From NCBI GenBank assembly GCA_052379645.1, contig JBQSYU010000007.1: a DNA stretch of 64,000 bases; one strand, 5' to 3'. Under the pieces are notes generated by a model, which did no database searches, had not been told where the DNA came from, and worked only from the letters and a program-made list of their open reading frames with translations. Each line of letters begins with the position of its first letter. Position 1 is the stretch's first letter. This DNA comes from Arthrobacter_H sp030452125 (GTDB lineage Bacteria; Actinomycetota; Actinomycetes; Actinomycetales; Micrococcaceae). Positions 1-8,140 of this stretch are shown in pieces. The position numbers and the translations under genes were made by a program.

Positions 1-588
1 GCTGCCGGCGCCGTGGGCCGGGTGGACCTGGACATGGTCGGGCAGGGTGAGGAACTTGTCCCGCAGGCTGGCGAACATCTGCTTCGCCCCGATGAAGCGG
101 GTATCCACGCCGCCGGCGGCCTCGTCGAGCAGGTCGGGGCGGCCCAGATCCCCGCAGAAGACGAAGTCACCGGTCAGCGCGTACCCGGGATCCTTCGAGA
201 AGGCCCCGTCGGTGACCAGGAAGGTCAGATGTTCGGGGGTGTGCCCGGGGGTGTGGAGGGCGGTGAGGGTGATGTTGCCCAGGGTGATGGTGCCACCCTC
301 GGTGAGCACGGTGGCCTCGAAGTCATAGAGCCAGTCGGGTCCTCCCTCGCCGGAGACATACATGGTGGCGCCGGTATCGGCCGCCAGTTCGCGGGTGCCC
401 GAGAGGTAGTCGGCGTGCACGTGCGTTTCGGTCACGGCGGTGATCTTCAGTCCGTTCTCCGCGGCGATCCGGTGGTAGACGTCGGTATCGCGGCGGGCGT
501 CGATGACCACTGCTTCCCCGTTGCCCTGGCAGCCGATGACGTAGCTGGCCTGTGCCAAATCGGTGTCGTAGATGCGTTCAAAGAACAT
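1..588 (-). CDS. MBL-fold hydrolase, persulfide dioxygenase-like (3' end outside window)
   Basis: The gene starts at an ATG at 588 and runs off the left edge; 196 residues are visible. The metal-site motifs of the glyoxalase II/ETHE1 branch of the metallo-beta-lactamase fold are in order: THVHAD (residues 55-59), TPGH (H116), GDLGRPD (D147) and HPAHG (H192). ETHE1-like enzymes oxidise glutathione- or thiol-bound persulfide to sulfite. It follows the sulfide:quinone oxidoreductase gene by 30 bases on the same strand, so the pair plausibly turns sulfide into persulfide and then sulfite. A C-terminal rhodanese domain is common in the family but would lie outside the window. The family is clear; the substrate is inferred. 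Confidence 0.85.
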   Translation of the reverse strand, partial: MFFERIYDTDLAQASYVIGCQGNGEAVVIDARRDTDVYHRIAAENGLKITAVTETHVHADYLSGTRELAADTGATMYVSGEGGPDWLYDFEATVLTEGGTITLGNITLTALHTPGHTPEHLTFLVTDGAFSKDPGYALTGDFVFCGDLGRPDLLDEAAGGVDTRFIGAKQMFASLRDKFLTLPDHVQVHPAHGAGS

Positions 589-618
589 GGCGTACTCCTT
601 AGGCAGTCGCTCGTGGGT

Positions 619-1815
619 TCAGGCTCGTCCCTTGAGGATGAGATTCCAATACATGTTGGGCAGTCCGTAGCGTTTGAGGTACCACATGTCCTTGCGTTCA
701 TGGGTGGTGTCGATGAACGGGAAGCTTGGTGCCGGGCGCATGCTGTAGTCGAATTCGGCCAGCAGCATCGTGTGGCGTGAGGTGGTCAGCGGGCAGGAGG
801 CGTACCCGCCGTAGCTGGCCGACGGCGTCGCCCCACGCATGACGGCCAACAGGTTCTCCACCACCACGGGGGCCTGTTTGCGGATGGCCGCCCCGGTCTT
901 GGAGTTCGGGCTCGAGCCGGCATCGCCCAGGGCGAAGACCTCCGGGTACCTGGTGTGGCGCAGCGTGTTCTTGTCGATCTCCACGTAGCCGGCGGGGTTC
1001 TGGGGGTCGGCCAGGGCATTGTTCTTCAACCAGTCCGGGGCGGACTGCGGCGGGACGGCGTGGAGGAAGTCGTAGCCGAGTTCCTCGTCGGTCCCGGTGG
1101 TGTTGTTGCGCACCGAGACGGTTTTGGCCTCCGGGTCGATGGAGGTTGCTTCGCTGCTGAAGCGGACCTCGATGCCGTAGTCGGCGACGACCCGGTCGAG
1201 TTCGTCGGAGAATTCCTTGACCCCGAACATGCCCGGGGTGGGTAGGACCAGGACCATGTGGATATCGTCCAGGACCCCCTGTTCACGCCAGTAGTCGGCG
1301 GCGAGGTAGGCGATCTTCTGGGGTGCTCCGGCGCATTTGATCGGCCCGGCCGGCATGGTGAACACGGCGGTGCCCGAGCGCAGGGCGCGGATCATGGTCC
1401 AGGTCTTGGGCGCCAGCTCGAAACTGTAGTTGCTCGAGGCCGAGGGGGTCTTCAGGGCCTCGGGCAGGCCGGGCAGCTTGTCCCAGTCCAGCTGGATGCC
1501 GGGGCAGACCACCAGATAGTCATATCCGACGGTGGTCCCGGAGGCGAGGGTGACGGTCTTCGCCTCGGGGTCGACCCCCGTGGCGGCGTCCTTGATCCAG
1601 GCGACCCCCTGGGGCATGACCGAGGCCTGGGACCTCACCGATTCCTTCGCCGGGGCCCGTCCACCGCCGACCAGGGTCCAGAGCGGTTGGTAGTAGTGCT
1701 TGTCGTTCGGTTCGATGACGGCGACGTCGTCCTGGCCGGCATGGCGTAGCCGGGCGGCCACGCTCAGTCCGGCGTTGCCGCCGCCGATGATCAGGATGCG
1801 ATGGTGCAGGCCCAT
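619..1815 (-). CDS. Sulfide:quinone oxidoreductase (SQOR-like)
   Basis: A 398-residue FAD-dependent membrane-associated reductase that oxidises sulfide and passes electrons to quinone. The N-terminal dinucleotide fold is IIGGGNAGLS (residues 9-18). Two cysteines sit in contexts matching the catalytic pair of human SQOR: C161 in PIKCAGAPQK and C341 in GGYASCPL. A third, C104 in VVCPG, is common in the superfamily. GDAG near residue 298 is the second FAD contact. The open frame extends five codons further to an ATG at 1830, but a GGAG lies about 8 bases before the ATG at 1815, so I chose 1815. Downstream, 30 bases away, is the persulfide dioxygenase-like gene; upstream is a GntR regulator with a palindromic operator candidate between them. 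Confidence 0.87.
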   Translation of the reverse strand: MGLHHRILIIGGGNAGLSVAARLRHAGQDDVAVIEPNDKHYYQPLWTLVGGGRAPAKESVRSQASVMPQGVAWIKDAATGVDPEAKTVTLASGTTVGYDYLVVCPGIQLDWDKLPGLPEALKTPSASSNYSFELAPKTWTMIRALRSGTAVFTMPAGPIKCAGAPQKIAYLAADYWREQGVLDDIHMVLVLPTPGMFGVKEFSDELDRVVADYGIEVRFSSEATSIDPEAKTVSVRNNTTGTDEELGYDFLHAVPPQSAPDWLKNNALADPQNPAGYVEIDKNTLRHTRYPEVFALGDAGSSPNSKTGAAIRKQAPVVVENLLAVMRGATPSASYGGYASCPLTTSRHTMLLAEFDYSMRPAPSFPFIDTTHERKDMWYLKRYGLPNMYWNLILKGRA

Positions 1816-1907
1816 ATGAAACGTCTCCACTTCGTTCGGCGCTGCCCGCCGGAGCTGTCCATGCGGCGGGGAGGTGCCGGATCCCGGCGGGAAGCACCCT
1901 ACGCCCT

Positions 1908-1921
1908 AATGTACGTACATT
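1908..1921. promoter_or_regulatory. 14 bp palindrome, likely GntR operator
   Basis: AATGTACGTACATT is a perfect palindrome in the 166-base gap between the GntR regulator gene and the SQOR-like gene, about 95-105 bases before the latter's start. The core TGTACGTACA resembles the GT-rich half-site dyads bound by HutC/UTRA GntR regulators. Binding is inferred from position and symmetry. Confidence 0.55.
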
Positions 1922-1981
1922 TGCCGGTTCTGGGAAGCCCCCGGATGGTGGCAGTGGTCGGCGCGCCGGGAGGCGGCGGGG

Positions 1982-2728
1982 TCAGCGGGCGGCGGCGGGG
2001 GCCGAGGGATAGGAGGTGGTGACGGTGAAACGGTCTCCCCGGATGAGGGTTTCGCGCCATTCCACCGCCTGCTCCCCGGCCAGACCGAGACGTTCGATGA
2101 AGAAGACGGCGGTCCCCTCGGGACAGGCCAGGCGCCGCGACTGGGCCCCGTCGGAGGCCAACGCGTGCAGGGTTTCATGTCCGGCGCTGAGGGTGATCGA
2201 GCACCTGCGGCGCAGCACCTCATAGAGGGCCGTATGTCTCAGATCGGCCTCCAGGACCGACGCGGCAAGGTCGGCGGGCAGCCAAGTGTCGTCCACGGCG
2301 ATGACGTCGCGGTCCGCATAGCGGGTACGGGAGATGAAGACGAGTTCGGCATCGGCCGCCAACCCCAGATGGGCCGCCGCCGTGGCGGAGCGGCGCAGCT
2401 CGGCGACCTCGACGACGCTGCGCTGGGTCATCCCGGCGTTCTCGACGGCGGCAAAGAGGCTGTAGACGGGGCCGAACCGTTGTTCGTCCACGACGTTGAC
2501 CACCGAGGATTGCCTGCCGCGTTGGGCCGAAAGCAGCCCGGCCCGACGCAGCGGGGCCAGGGCGGCCCGGATGGTGGACCGGCTGACCTCGTATTCATCG
2601 GCCAGGGCCATTTCCCCGGGGAAGCCGTCGACGAACTCCCCGCGGTCGATCCGCTCCTTGAGCCGATCCTGGACCGCTTGCCAGAGGGGGACCTTGCGCC
2701 CTGGTTGATCCCGTTGCCCGGTGGCCAT
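1982..2728 (-). CDS. GntR-family (HutC/UTRA) transcriptional regulator
   Basis: 248 residues. The N-terminal winged helix-turn-helix spans about residues 12-80: KERIDRGEF, LADEYEVSRSTIRAAL, LLSAQRGRQSSVV. A UTRA ligand-binding domain follows to the end (FISRTRYADRDVIAVDDTWLP, ETLIRGDRFTVTTSYP). The UTRA fold usually senses a small effector. The gene is transcribed toward the SQOR-like and persulfide dioxygenase-like genes, with 166 bases and a palindrome between, so it probably controls them. The effector cannot be read from the sequence. Confidence 0.87.
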   Translation of the reverse strand: MATGQRDQPGRKVPLWQAVQDRLKERIDRGEFVDGFPGEMALADEYEVSRSTIRAALAPLRRAGLLSAQRGRQSSVVNVVDEQRFGPVYSLFAAVENAGMTQRSVVEVAELRRSATAAAHLGLAADAELVFISRTRYADRDVIAVDDTWLPADLAASVLEADLRHTALYEVLRRRCSITLSAGHETLHALASDGAQSRRLACPEGTAVFFIERLGLAGEQAVEWRETLIRGDRFTVTTSYPSAPAAAR

Positions 2729-2841
2729 CGTCTCCCCGCCTCGCTGTCTATGGTGCCGGCCGGTTGCCGGACGCCCGGACGCCGAGAACTGACGTGCCGG
2801 CTCCCGGGACCGATGCTATCGCGGGTCGGGCCCGGGCTGCC

Positions 2842-3189
2842 TCAGATGCGGACGTAGGCGGCCCCCTCGCCCTGCCGGCGGGCCAGCTGGGCGATGGCTG
2901 CCGGCACGTCGCGGACCCCGGGGGCCAGCTCCGAGACCTCCACCCCGGCCGAGCGCAGGGAGTTGGCACAGGCACTGATCGCCACCCGTCCCGTGCCGAG
3001 CAGCTCCGTGATCCGTGCCGAGTCCTCCGCCGGGGCGGCCAGCCGGGTCACCGACGGACCCTGGACCACGATCTCCACCTCGGTGCCGGGCAATTCGGCC
3101 AGCGCGTTGGCGGCGATCCTCAAGGCCGTGGCCAGATCGGGGAACGGCGCCTGCCCCGGTCCGGCCAGGTGCAGCACCAGGGAGTTCAT
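2842..3189 (-). CDS. DsrE/DsrF-like sulfurtransferase-family protein
   Basis: 115 residues with the alternating strand/helix pattern of the DsrE fold: LVLHLAG at the start, VEIVVQG in the middle, then ISACANSLRSAGVEVSEL. The cysteine in ISACANS (about residue 74) lies where DsrE-like and YchN-like proteins carry a conserved cysteine. Family members carry or relay persulfide sulfur. The ATG at 3189 overlaps the stop of the CcdA-like gene (ATGA), so the two are translationally coupled. It is the last gene of a dsbA-like/ccdA/dsrE operon, which ties it to thiol redox work. Confidence 0.75.
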   Translation of the reverse strand: MNSLVLHLAGPGQAPFPDLATALRIAANALAELPGTEVEIVVQGPSVTRLAAPAEDSARITELLGTGRVAISACANSLRSAGVEVSELAPGVRDVPAAIAQLARRQGEGAAYVRI

Positions 3190-4121
3190 GGTGCCTCCGT
3201 TCCCGCGCCGCTGGTGGCCCGTTCGCCCGACTGGCCCGAACCAGCGTCCTGCGAGCCGGCGTCGTGCTCCGCGTCCTGCCCGTTCCCCGGGTCTTCGGCC
3301 TTGAGGTGACGGCGGACCGCCAGGATCCACCAGCCCAACAGCACCAGTCCCAACAGTGCCGGCCAGGCCCAGCCCGGCAGCGCCTGGTCGACGGAGCCGG
3401 CCGCGGCGGAGACCTTGTCCATCACCGAGGCGGAGATCAGTTCATTGGAGGTGACGAGTCCGCCGGTGGCCAACATGACGACCCCGACGGCCACGGTGAC
3501 CACCCCGGCGATCAACATGTTGGTGTTGAAGCGGAACCTGCCCAGATACACGGTGCGTCCGCGCAGCCAGCCGGCCTTGAACACCCCGGTCCGACGGATG
3601 ATGCCGGCCACGATCAGCACGGGGATCACCATGCCCAGGGCGTATATGGCCAGCAGCAGTCCTCCCGAGAGGGCACTGCCCTGGGCCAGGACGAGGGTGA
3701 GGATCGCTCCCAGGACGGGGCCGGTACAGAATCCGGCCACCCCGGCGGCGGTCCCCAGCAATACGGCCCCACCCAGTGACGGAGTCGCTGGACCCTTGCG
3801 CCGGGCCCGGCTGGGCAGCAGCTTGCCGACATCGAATCCCCCGCCCAGGATCTGCACGACCCCCAGGGTGATGATGACCCAGGCGGCCACGACGATCAGG
3901 GCCCGGCGATCCACCGCGATGGTGCCCCCGAGCCAGCCGATGCCCAGGCCCAGCGGGACCAGGGTGGCCAGCATGCCGATCAGGAAGGCCAGCCCCAGGG
4001 CCGAGAGCCTGCGGGTGGAGGTGGCCGCATGGGCGAAGAACGCCGGAAGCAGCAGGGCGTTGCAGGGGCTGAACAGCCCCAGCACTCCCCCGACGAAGGC
4101 AAAGAGCAGTCCGGCCTCCAT
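3186..4121 (-). CDS. CcdA/DsbD-type thiol-electron membrane transporter
   Basis: 311 residues with six or more hydrophobic segments. The two half-repeats each carry the family cysteine: FSPCNALLLPAF (C20) and GFCTGPVLGA (about residue 131). CcdA-like proteins move reducing equivalents across the membrane to extracytoplasmic thioredoxin-like proteins. The C-terminus after about residue 270 is hydrophilic, rich in Asp, Gly and Ser. The ATG follows directly on the stop of the DsbA-like gene, and its stop overlaps the DsrE-like start. It probably recycles the DsbA-like partner. Confidence 0.85.
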   Translation of the reverse strand: MEAGLLFAFVGGVLGLFSPCNALLLPAFFAHAATSTRRLSALGLAFLIGMLATLVPLGLGIGWLGGTIAVDRRALIVVAAWVIITLGVVQILGGGFDVGKLLPSRARRKGPATPSLGGAVLLGTAAGVAGFCTGPVLGAILTLVLAQGSALSGGLLLAIYALGMVIPVLIVAGIIRRTGVFKAGWLRGRTVYLGRFRFNTNMLIAGVVTVAVGVVMLATGGLVTSNELISASVMDKVSAAAGSVDQALPGWAWPALLGLVLLGWWILAVRRHLKAEDPGNGQDAEHDAGSQDAGSGQSGERATSGAGTEAP

Positions 4122-4928
4122 CTACTTCTCGTCCTTTTCAGCGGCCTTGATTTCCTTGTCGATGGCCTCGATGAAGTTCTCCGTGGGCTGGGCGCCGACG
4201 AACGGGGTCTTGTTCAGCAGGAAGGACGGGGTGCTGGTCACGCCCAGCTCCATGGCCTCGTCGATGTTCTGCTGCACCACATCCGGGGCGTGGACCCCGT
4301 TCATGTCCTCGATGAGCTGATCGCCGTCCATCCCGAGCTTCTCGGCGGTGGCCTTCAGGTTCTTGTCCTCGAAGGCGGAGGCATCGGCGATCTTGCCGTC
4401 CTTGGACATCTCCTCGTGGAATTCGAGGTAGCCGTCCTGCATGGCCGCCGCCTGGGCGGCTTCGGCGGCCTTCAGGGACGCATCGCCGAAGATGTCCAGG
4501 TCCCGCCATTCAATGCGCAGCTTTCCCTCGTCGACGTACTTGTCCATCAGGGTCGGCAGGGTGTTGGCCGTCCATTTGGCGCAGAACGGACACTGGAAGT
4601 CCGAGTAGGCCACCATGACCACCGGCGCATCCACATCCCCCACGGCGGTGGGATCCTCCGGATCCACGCGGGCCATGTCCGGGACCTCGACGTCCTCGCC
4701 CGGGGCCTGCTCCTGCTGGGGTGGTTGCTGCTGTTGCTGTTCCTGCGGTGCGGCGGCCGGGGCCGGTTCGGAGGGGCTTCCGTTGCCGAAGGGCAATTGC
4801 ATGCCGATCAACAGACCGATGACGAGGGCCACGGGGATCGGAATGATCCACACCCATGGCAGTTTCCTGGCTCCGCCGTTCCGGCGGCCCGGCGTCGCCG
4901 GTTCGTCGTGCATTGGTGTTTCAGACAT
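4122..4928 (-). CDS. Membrane-anchored DsbA-like thioredoxin-fold protein
   Basis: 268 residues. A single N-terminal membrane anchor (about 24-44) is followed by a Gln/Pro-rich linker with a run of five Gln (about 62-75), then a thioredoxin domain. The active site CPFC is at residues 113-116 in YSDFQCPFC, the signature of the DsbA/DSBA-oxidoreductase branch; the cis-proline loop is TSTPSFLL near residue 235. It likely handles disulfides outside the membrane. It is the first gene of the operon, and its promoter region holds two BlaI-type palindromes shared with the divergent gene at 5055. Confidence 0.87.
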   Translation of the reverse strand: MSETPMHDEPATPGRRNGGARKLPWVWIIPIPVALVIGLLIGMQLPFGNGSPSEPAPAAAPQEQQQQQPPQQEQAPGEDVEVPDMARVDPEDPTAVGDVDAPVVMVAYSDFQCPFCAKWTANTLPTLMDKYVDEGKLRIEWRDLDIFGDASLKAAEAAQAAAMQDGYLEFHEEMSKDGKIADASAFEDKNLKATAEKLGMDGDQLIEDMNGVHAPDVVQQNIDEAMELGVTSTPSFLLNKTPFVGAQPTENFIEAIDKEIKAAEKDEK

Positions 4929-4954
4929 GGGGGTGCTGCTTTCGATCGATTAGC

Positions 4955-4971
4955 TACTATGTTGCATAGTA
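4955..4971. promoter_or_regulatory. BlaI/MecI-type operator dyad 1
   Basis: TACTATG-TTG-CATAGTA is a perfect inverted repeat with 7-base arms in the divergent gap between the DsbA-like and CPVC genes. It resembles the TACTAC...GTAGTA dyads bound by BlaI/MecI repressors. A BlaI-family gene is the second gene of the rightward transcript. Confidence 0.7.
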
Positions 4972-4974
4972 TCT

Positions 4975-4993
4975 CTACTATCCTTGATAGTAG
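4975..4993. promoter_or_regulatory. BlaI/MecI-type operator dyad 2
   Basis: CTACTATC-CTT-GATAGTAG is a perfect inverted repeat with 8-base arms. Its centre (4984) is 21 bases from the centre of dyad 1 (4963), two helical turns, so two dimers would sit on the same DNA face. It could silence both divergent promoters. Confidence 0.7.
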
Positions 4994-5054
4994 ATAGAAC
5001 GGCGACGATCAAGTTTTCCGTTGAAGATCACACACCACCCAGGAGCCAGTACCC

Positions 5055-5618
5055 ATGTCACGCCCCGCACGACCGCGCATCGGCTTCACACGCCGCATCA
5101 CGTTGGCCGCGACCGCCCTGAGGTGGTGGGGGCCCCGGCAATGGATCATCGCCGCCCTCGGCGCCCTGGGCATCGGCGTGCTGCTCGGCGTGGCCACCGT
5201 CCTGATCCCCAACGACTTCTTCAGCCGCGACATCGCCCCCACGGCATGGGACCGGCCGGTCTGGATCGCCACGTCCCTGCTCTCCGGACTGTTGGTGGGC
5301 AGCTATGTCAGTCCCCGCGGGGCCGCCCCGGCCCCGGAGGACTCCTCGGCCGACGGCGGTTCGCGTTGGGGGTTGGCCGGTGGGCTGCTGGCCTGGTTCG
5401 CCATCGGTTGCCCGGTCTGCAATAAGATCGCCCTGTTGGCCCTGGGGTATTCCGGCGCAATGGCCTACTTCGCGCCCCTGCAGCCCTGGATGGCCGCCCT
5501 GGCCCTGGTCATGACCTTCGGCGCCGTGATCTACCGGCTCTCGGGCCAGGTCGAATGCCCGGTGTCGATCCCGCGACCGGATGCCCTACAGGAGACAGCG
5601 GAAAGGACCCAGGCATGA
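5055..5618 (+). CDS. Membrane protein with CPVC motif, unknown function
   Basis: 187 residues with four likely membrane segments (about 30-50, 68-85, 107-133, 142-162). A CxxC motif, CPVC (C119, C122), lies in a hydrophobic stretch within WFAIGCPVCNK; a third cysteine, C168, follows the last segment. I do not recognise a named family. A buried CxxC in a membrane helix next to a DsbA-like/CcdA operon suggests a thiol-disulfide exchange role, for instance an oxidase or reductase for the DsbA-like partner. AGGAG at 5041-5045 supports this ATG. Its stop overlaps the start of the BlaI-family regulator. Confidence 0.7.
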   Translation: MSRPARPRIGFTRRITLAATALRWWGPRQWIIAALGALGIGVLLGVATVLIPNDFFSRDIAPTAWDRPVWIATSLLSGLLVGSYVSPRGAAPAPEDSSADGGSRWGLAGGLLAWFAIGCPVCNKIALLALGYSGAMAYFAPLQPWMAALALVMTFGAVIYRLSGQVECPVSIPRPDALQETAERTQA

Positions 5619-6046
5619 GCACCACCACCACCGGCGAGGCCGCCGTCGAGCCCGGGGCATCGCCCCGGCAGCCCCTTCTGCCCTTCGACCCCGGAGAGGC
5701 CCCCCGGGTCGGCACCCTGGAACGCCGGGTCCTGGACGTGCTGTGGAAGACCAAGCAGACCCACACCACGCGCAGCATCCTCGAGGAACTGGCCACCGGC
5801 GAACCCCCGCATCCGGCCTACACCACGGTGGCCACGGTGTTGGGGCATCTGGTGGAGAAGCAATTGGCCACCCGGGAACTGACCGGCCAGGTCTGGTCCT
5901 ACACCGCCGCGTTTAGCGGTTGTGAATTCTCCGCGGCCCATATGGTCCGGGCGCTGGGCGAAACCAACGACCGGCGCAGATGCCTGGCCAGCTTCGCCAC
6001 GTCGCTGGATCCCGCCGACCGCGCCTACCTGAAATCCCTGCTGTAG
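5615..6046 (+). CDS. BlaI/MecI/CopY-family transcriptional repressor
   Basis: 143 residues. The winged helix of the penicillinase-repressor family spans about 33-105: LERRVLDVLW, HTTRSILEEL, AYTTVATVLGHLVEKQLATRE. The C-terminal dimerisation helices follow. The ATG at 5615 overlaps the stop of the CPVC gene. No BlaR1-type sensor protease gene is in the window. Two cysteines (C103, C123) flank the end of the DNA-binding domain, so a thiol switch is conceivable, though this is inference. It very probably binds the paired dyads at 4955-4993 and regulates its own operon and the dsbA-like operon. An in-frame ATG at 5555 gives a 20-residue extension I consider unlikely. Confidence 0.87.
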   Translation: MSTTTTGEAAVEPGASPRQPLLPFDPGEAPRVGTLERRVLDVLWKTKQTHTTRSILEELATGEPPHPAYTTVATVLGHLVEKQLATRELTGQVWSYTAAFSGCEFSAAHMVRALGETNDRRRCLASFATSLDPADRAYLKSLL

Positions 6047-6320
6047 CCTCTCCCCCCCGGGCCCGTCCGGCCCGGCGACTCGACCCCGCCGAACGCACCG
6101 GATACCCGGTCCCCCGCCCCGCATTGGTAAAATGGTACGGATCTTTTAACCCGTCACGGCCCGTGGCGGTCCGGAACCACCGAGGCAGGGACAGGGGGAA
6201 GACGCCATCGGCCAGCGCAACCAGCATGAGCAACCGGCCGGGACCGATGCCGCCCCGACCGCCCGGCCCGGGAGGCTCAGGGCGTTCCTGACGGGCCTGT
6301 CGGTCCCTGCCGGGGTACTC

Positions 6321-8096
6321 GTGCTCTGGCAGGGCATCATCCTGGTGTTCGTACTGCCGTTGGTGAAGTTCTTGTTCACCCACGCATTGGCGCTGGCCGG
6401 GACCCCGAACCTGACCGACCGGAACTTCCCGCGGATCCTGCATAGTCCCCCGTCGGTGTTGCTGTTCCTGGCCATCGGGTTCATCGCCTTGGGCGCACTG
6501 GCCCTGCAATACACCTCGGTCATCGCCCTGGTGGGCAGGATCCGCGCCGGGTCACGGCATCCGGGAACGACGGCGGGACGCCAGGCCTGGCGTGCGACCG
6601 GCAAGGCGCTGGGGCTGCAGGCCCCGCTGGTGGCCCTCTACGTCTTCCTGCTCATGCCGCTGGGCGGGTTGGCCGATCTCTCCCCGCTGACCCGCGATAT
6701 CGGGGTCGCCCCGTTCGTCACGGCCGAGTACCTCAAGAAACCGTTGAGCATCAGCTTGTACCTGTCGATGATCAGCGCGCTGGTGTATCTGAACCTGCGC
6801 CTGTTGCCGACCATCCCGCTGCTGGTCACCCGCGGGCTGACCCCGTTGCGGGCCATGCTCACCAGCTGGCAGGCGACCTGGACCCCACGCCTCCGCCTCC
6901 CGGCGATCCTCGCTGCCCCGCTACTGGCCGCGGTGCTGACCTTCGATCTGCCCTCGCGCACCGTGGCCTGGGCCGCGACCCTGCCCGGGGCCGTGCTGGA
7001 CACCGATTCCCATCTGGTGGCCACCCTGGGCCTGGGGGCGGCGCGGGCGGCGGACTTCGTGCTCATGGTCATCGCCACGGTGGCGCTCATCCGGGTGTTG
7101 CTCGCCTGGGTGGATCGGCGGGTTCCGGCCGGCCGGGCCTCCGCCTCGCCCGCCGGGGCGGTGGACCGCCCCGCCGCCGAAGCCAACCGGTCGCCGGGCC
7201 GTGCCGCACTCCCCCTCGGGGGACGTCGGCTGGCGCTGCGCACCACGGCGGGCGCCGCGGTGGTGGCCATCGCCATCATGGGCGCCCCCGCGGTGGCCGC
7301 CGCTCCGGCCCAGACTTCCGACCCCCTGGTCATCGCCCACCGCGGGTGGGTGTGGGGCGGGGTCGAGAACACCCTGGGCGCCTTGGAATCGGCGGCCACC
7401 CAGGACCCCGATCTGGTGGAGGTCGACGTCCAGCAGACCAAGGACGGACACTTCGTCGCCAGCCATGACACGAACCTGCTGCTCCTGACCGGCCACAACG
7501 TGGACATCTACGATCTGACCCTGGCCGAGGCCGAAGCCACCACAGTCAGTGCCCGAGGCTTCAGCGACCACATCCCCTCGATGCTGGACTACGTCCGCCG
7601 GGCCCGGCAGTTGGGGATCAAGCTCCTCATCGAGCCCAAGGTCCACGGCCATGAAACGGACGACTACCTGGACCGCTTCATCGCCGAACTCGCCTCGGTG
7701 GGACCCCTGGACGACAACATCTACCATTCCCTGGATGCCGACCTCGTGGAATCGCTCAAGGCCCGGCGCCCCGACCTGTCCGTGGGATACACCATCGCGA
7801 TGACCGTCGGCGGGATCCCGGACGTGGACTGCGATTTCCTGGTCGTGGAACAGGCCTCCTATTCCAAGCAGTTCCTGGACCAGGCCCGCGCGGCGGATCT
7901 GCCCGTCTATGTGTGGACGGTCAACCGCGAGGACCGCATCCGCAAATACCTCTACGACGGCGTCGCCGGAATCGTCACCGACCACCCGCAGCGGGCCAGG
8001 ACCCAACGGTCCCGGGTCCACGCGCATCCGGGCACGGCGTTCCCGCTGCGCGATGTGGTCAAGCATCTGGCCAGCGTGATGCCGACCTCGCATTAG
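6321..8096 (+). CDS. Membrane glycerophosphodiester phosphodiesterase
   Basis: 591 residues from the GTG at 6321. The N-terminal half is a multi-pass membrane domain; the C-terminal part (about 335-575) is a GDPD TIM barrel. Catalytic motifs are present: IAHRG, ENTLGALESA, LVEVDVQQTKDG, ASHDTNLL and LLIEPK. The enzyme hydrolyses glycerophosphodiesters to glycerol-3-phosphate and an alcohol. The frame stays open upstream to a TAA at 6147, and the residues just before 6321 (RLRAFLTGLSVPAGVLVLW) continue the membrane domain. The only well-spaced strong ribosome site, AGGGGGAAG, precedes an ATC codon at 6207, so translation may start there. Confidence 0.85.
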   Translation: MLWQGIILVFVLPLVKFLFTHALALAGTPNLTDRNFPRILHSPPSVLLFLAIGFIALGALALQYTSVIALVGRIRAGSRHPGTTAGRQAWRATGKALGLQAPLVALYVFLLMPLGGLADLSPLTRDIGVAPFVTAEYLKKPLSISLYLSMISALVYLNLRLLPTIPLLVTRGLTPLRAMLTSWQATWTPRLRLPAILAAPLLAAVLTFDLPSRTVAWAATLPGAVLDTDSHLVATLGLGAARAADFVLMVIATVALIRVLLAWVDRRVPAGRASASPAGAVDRPAAEANRSPGRAALPLGGRRLALRTTAGAAVVAIAIMGAPAVAAAPAQTSDPLVIAHRGWVWGGVENTLGALESAATQDPDLVEVDVQQTKDGHFVASHDTNLLLLTGHNVDIYDLTLAEAEATTVSARGFSDHIPSMLDYVRRARQLGIKLLIEPKVHGHETDDYLDRFIAELASVGPLDDNIYHSLDADLVESLKARRPDLSVGYTIAMTVGGIPDVDCDFLVVEQASYSKQFLDQARAADLPVYVWTVNREDRIRKYLYDGVAGIVTDHPQRARTQRSRVHAHPGTAFPLRDVVKHLASVMPTSH

Positions 8097-8140
8097 GTAC
8101 CAGGGGGAATGTCCCAGGCCCCGCAGGGGTTGGCCCGGAT

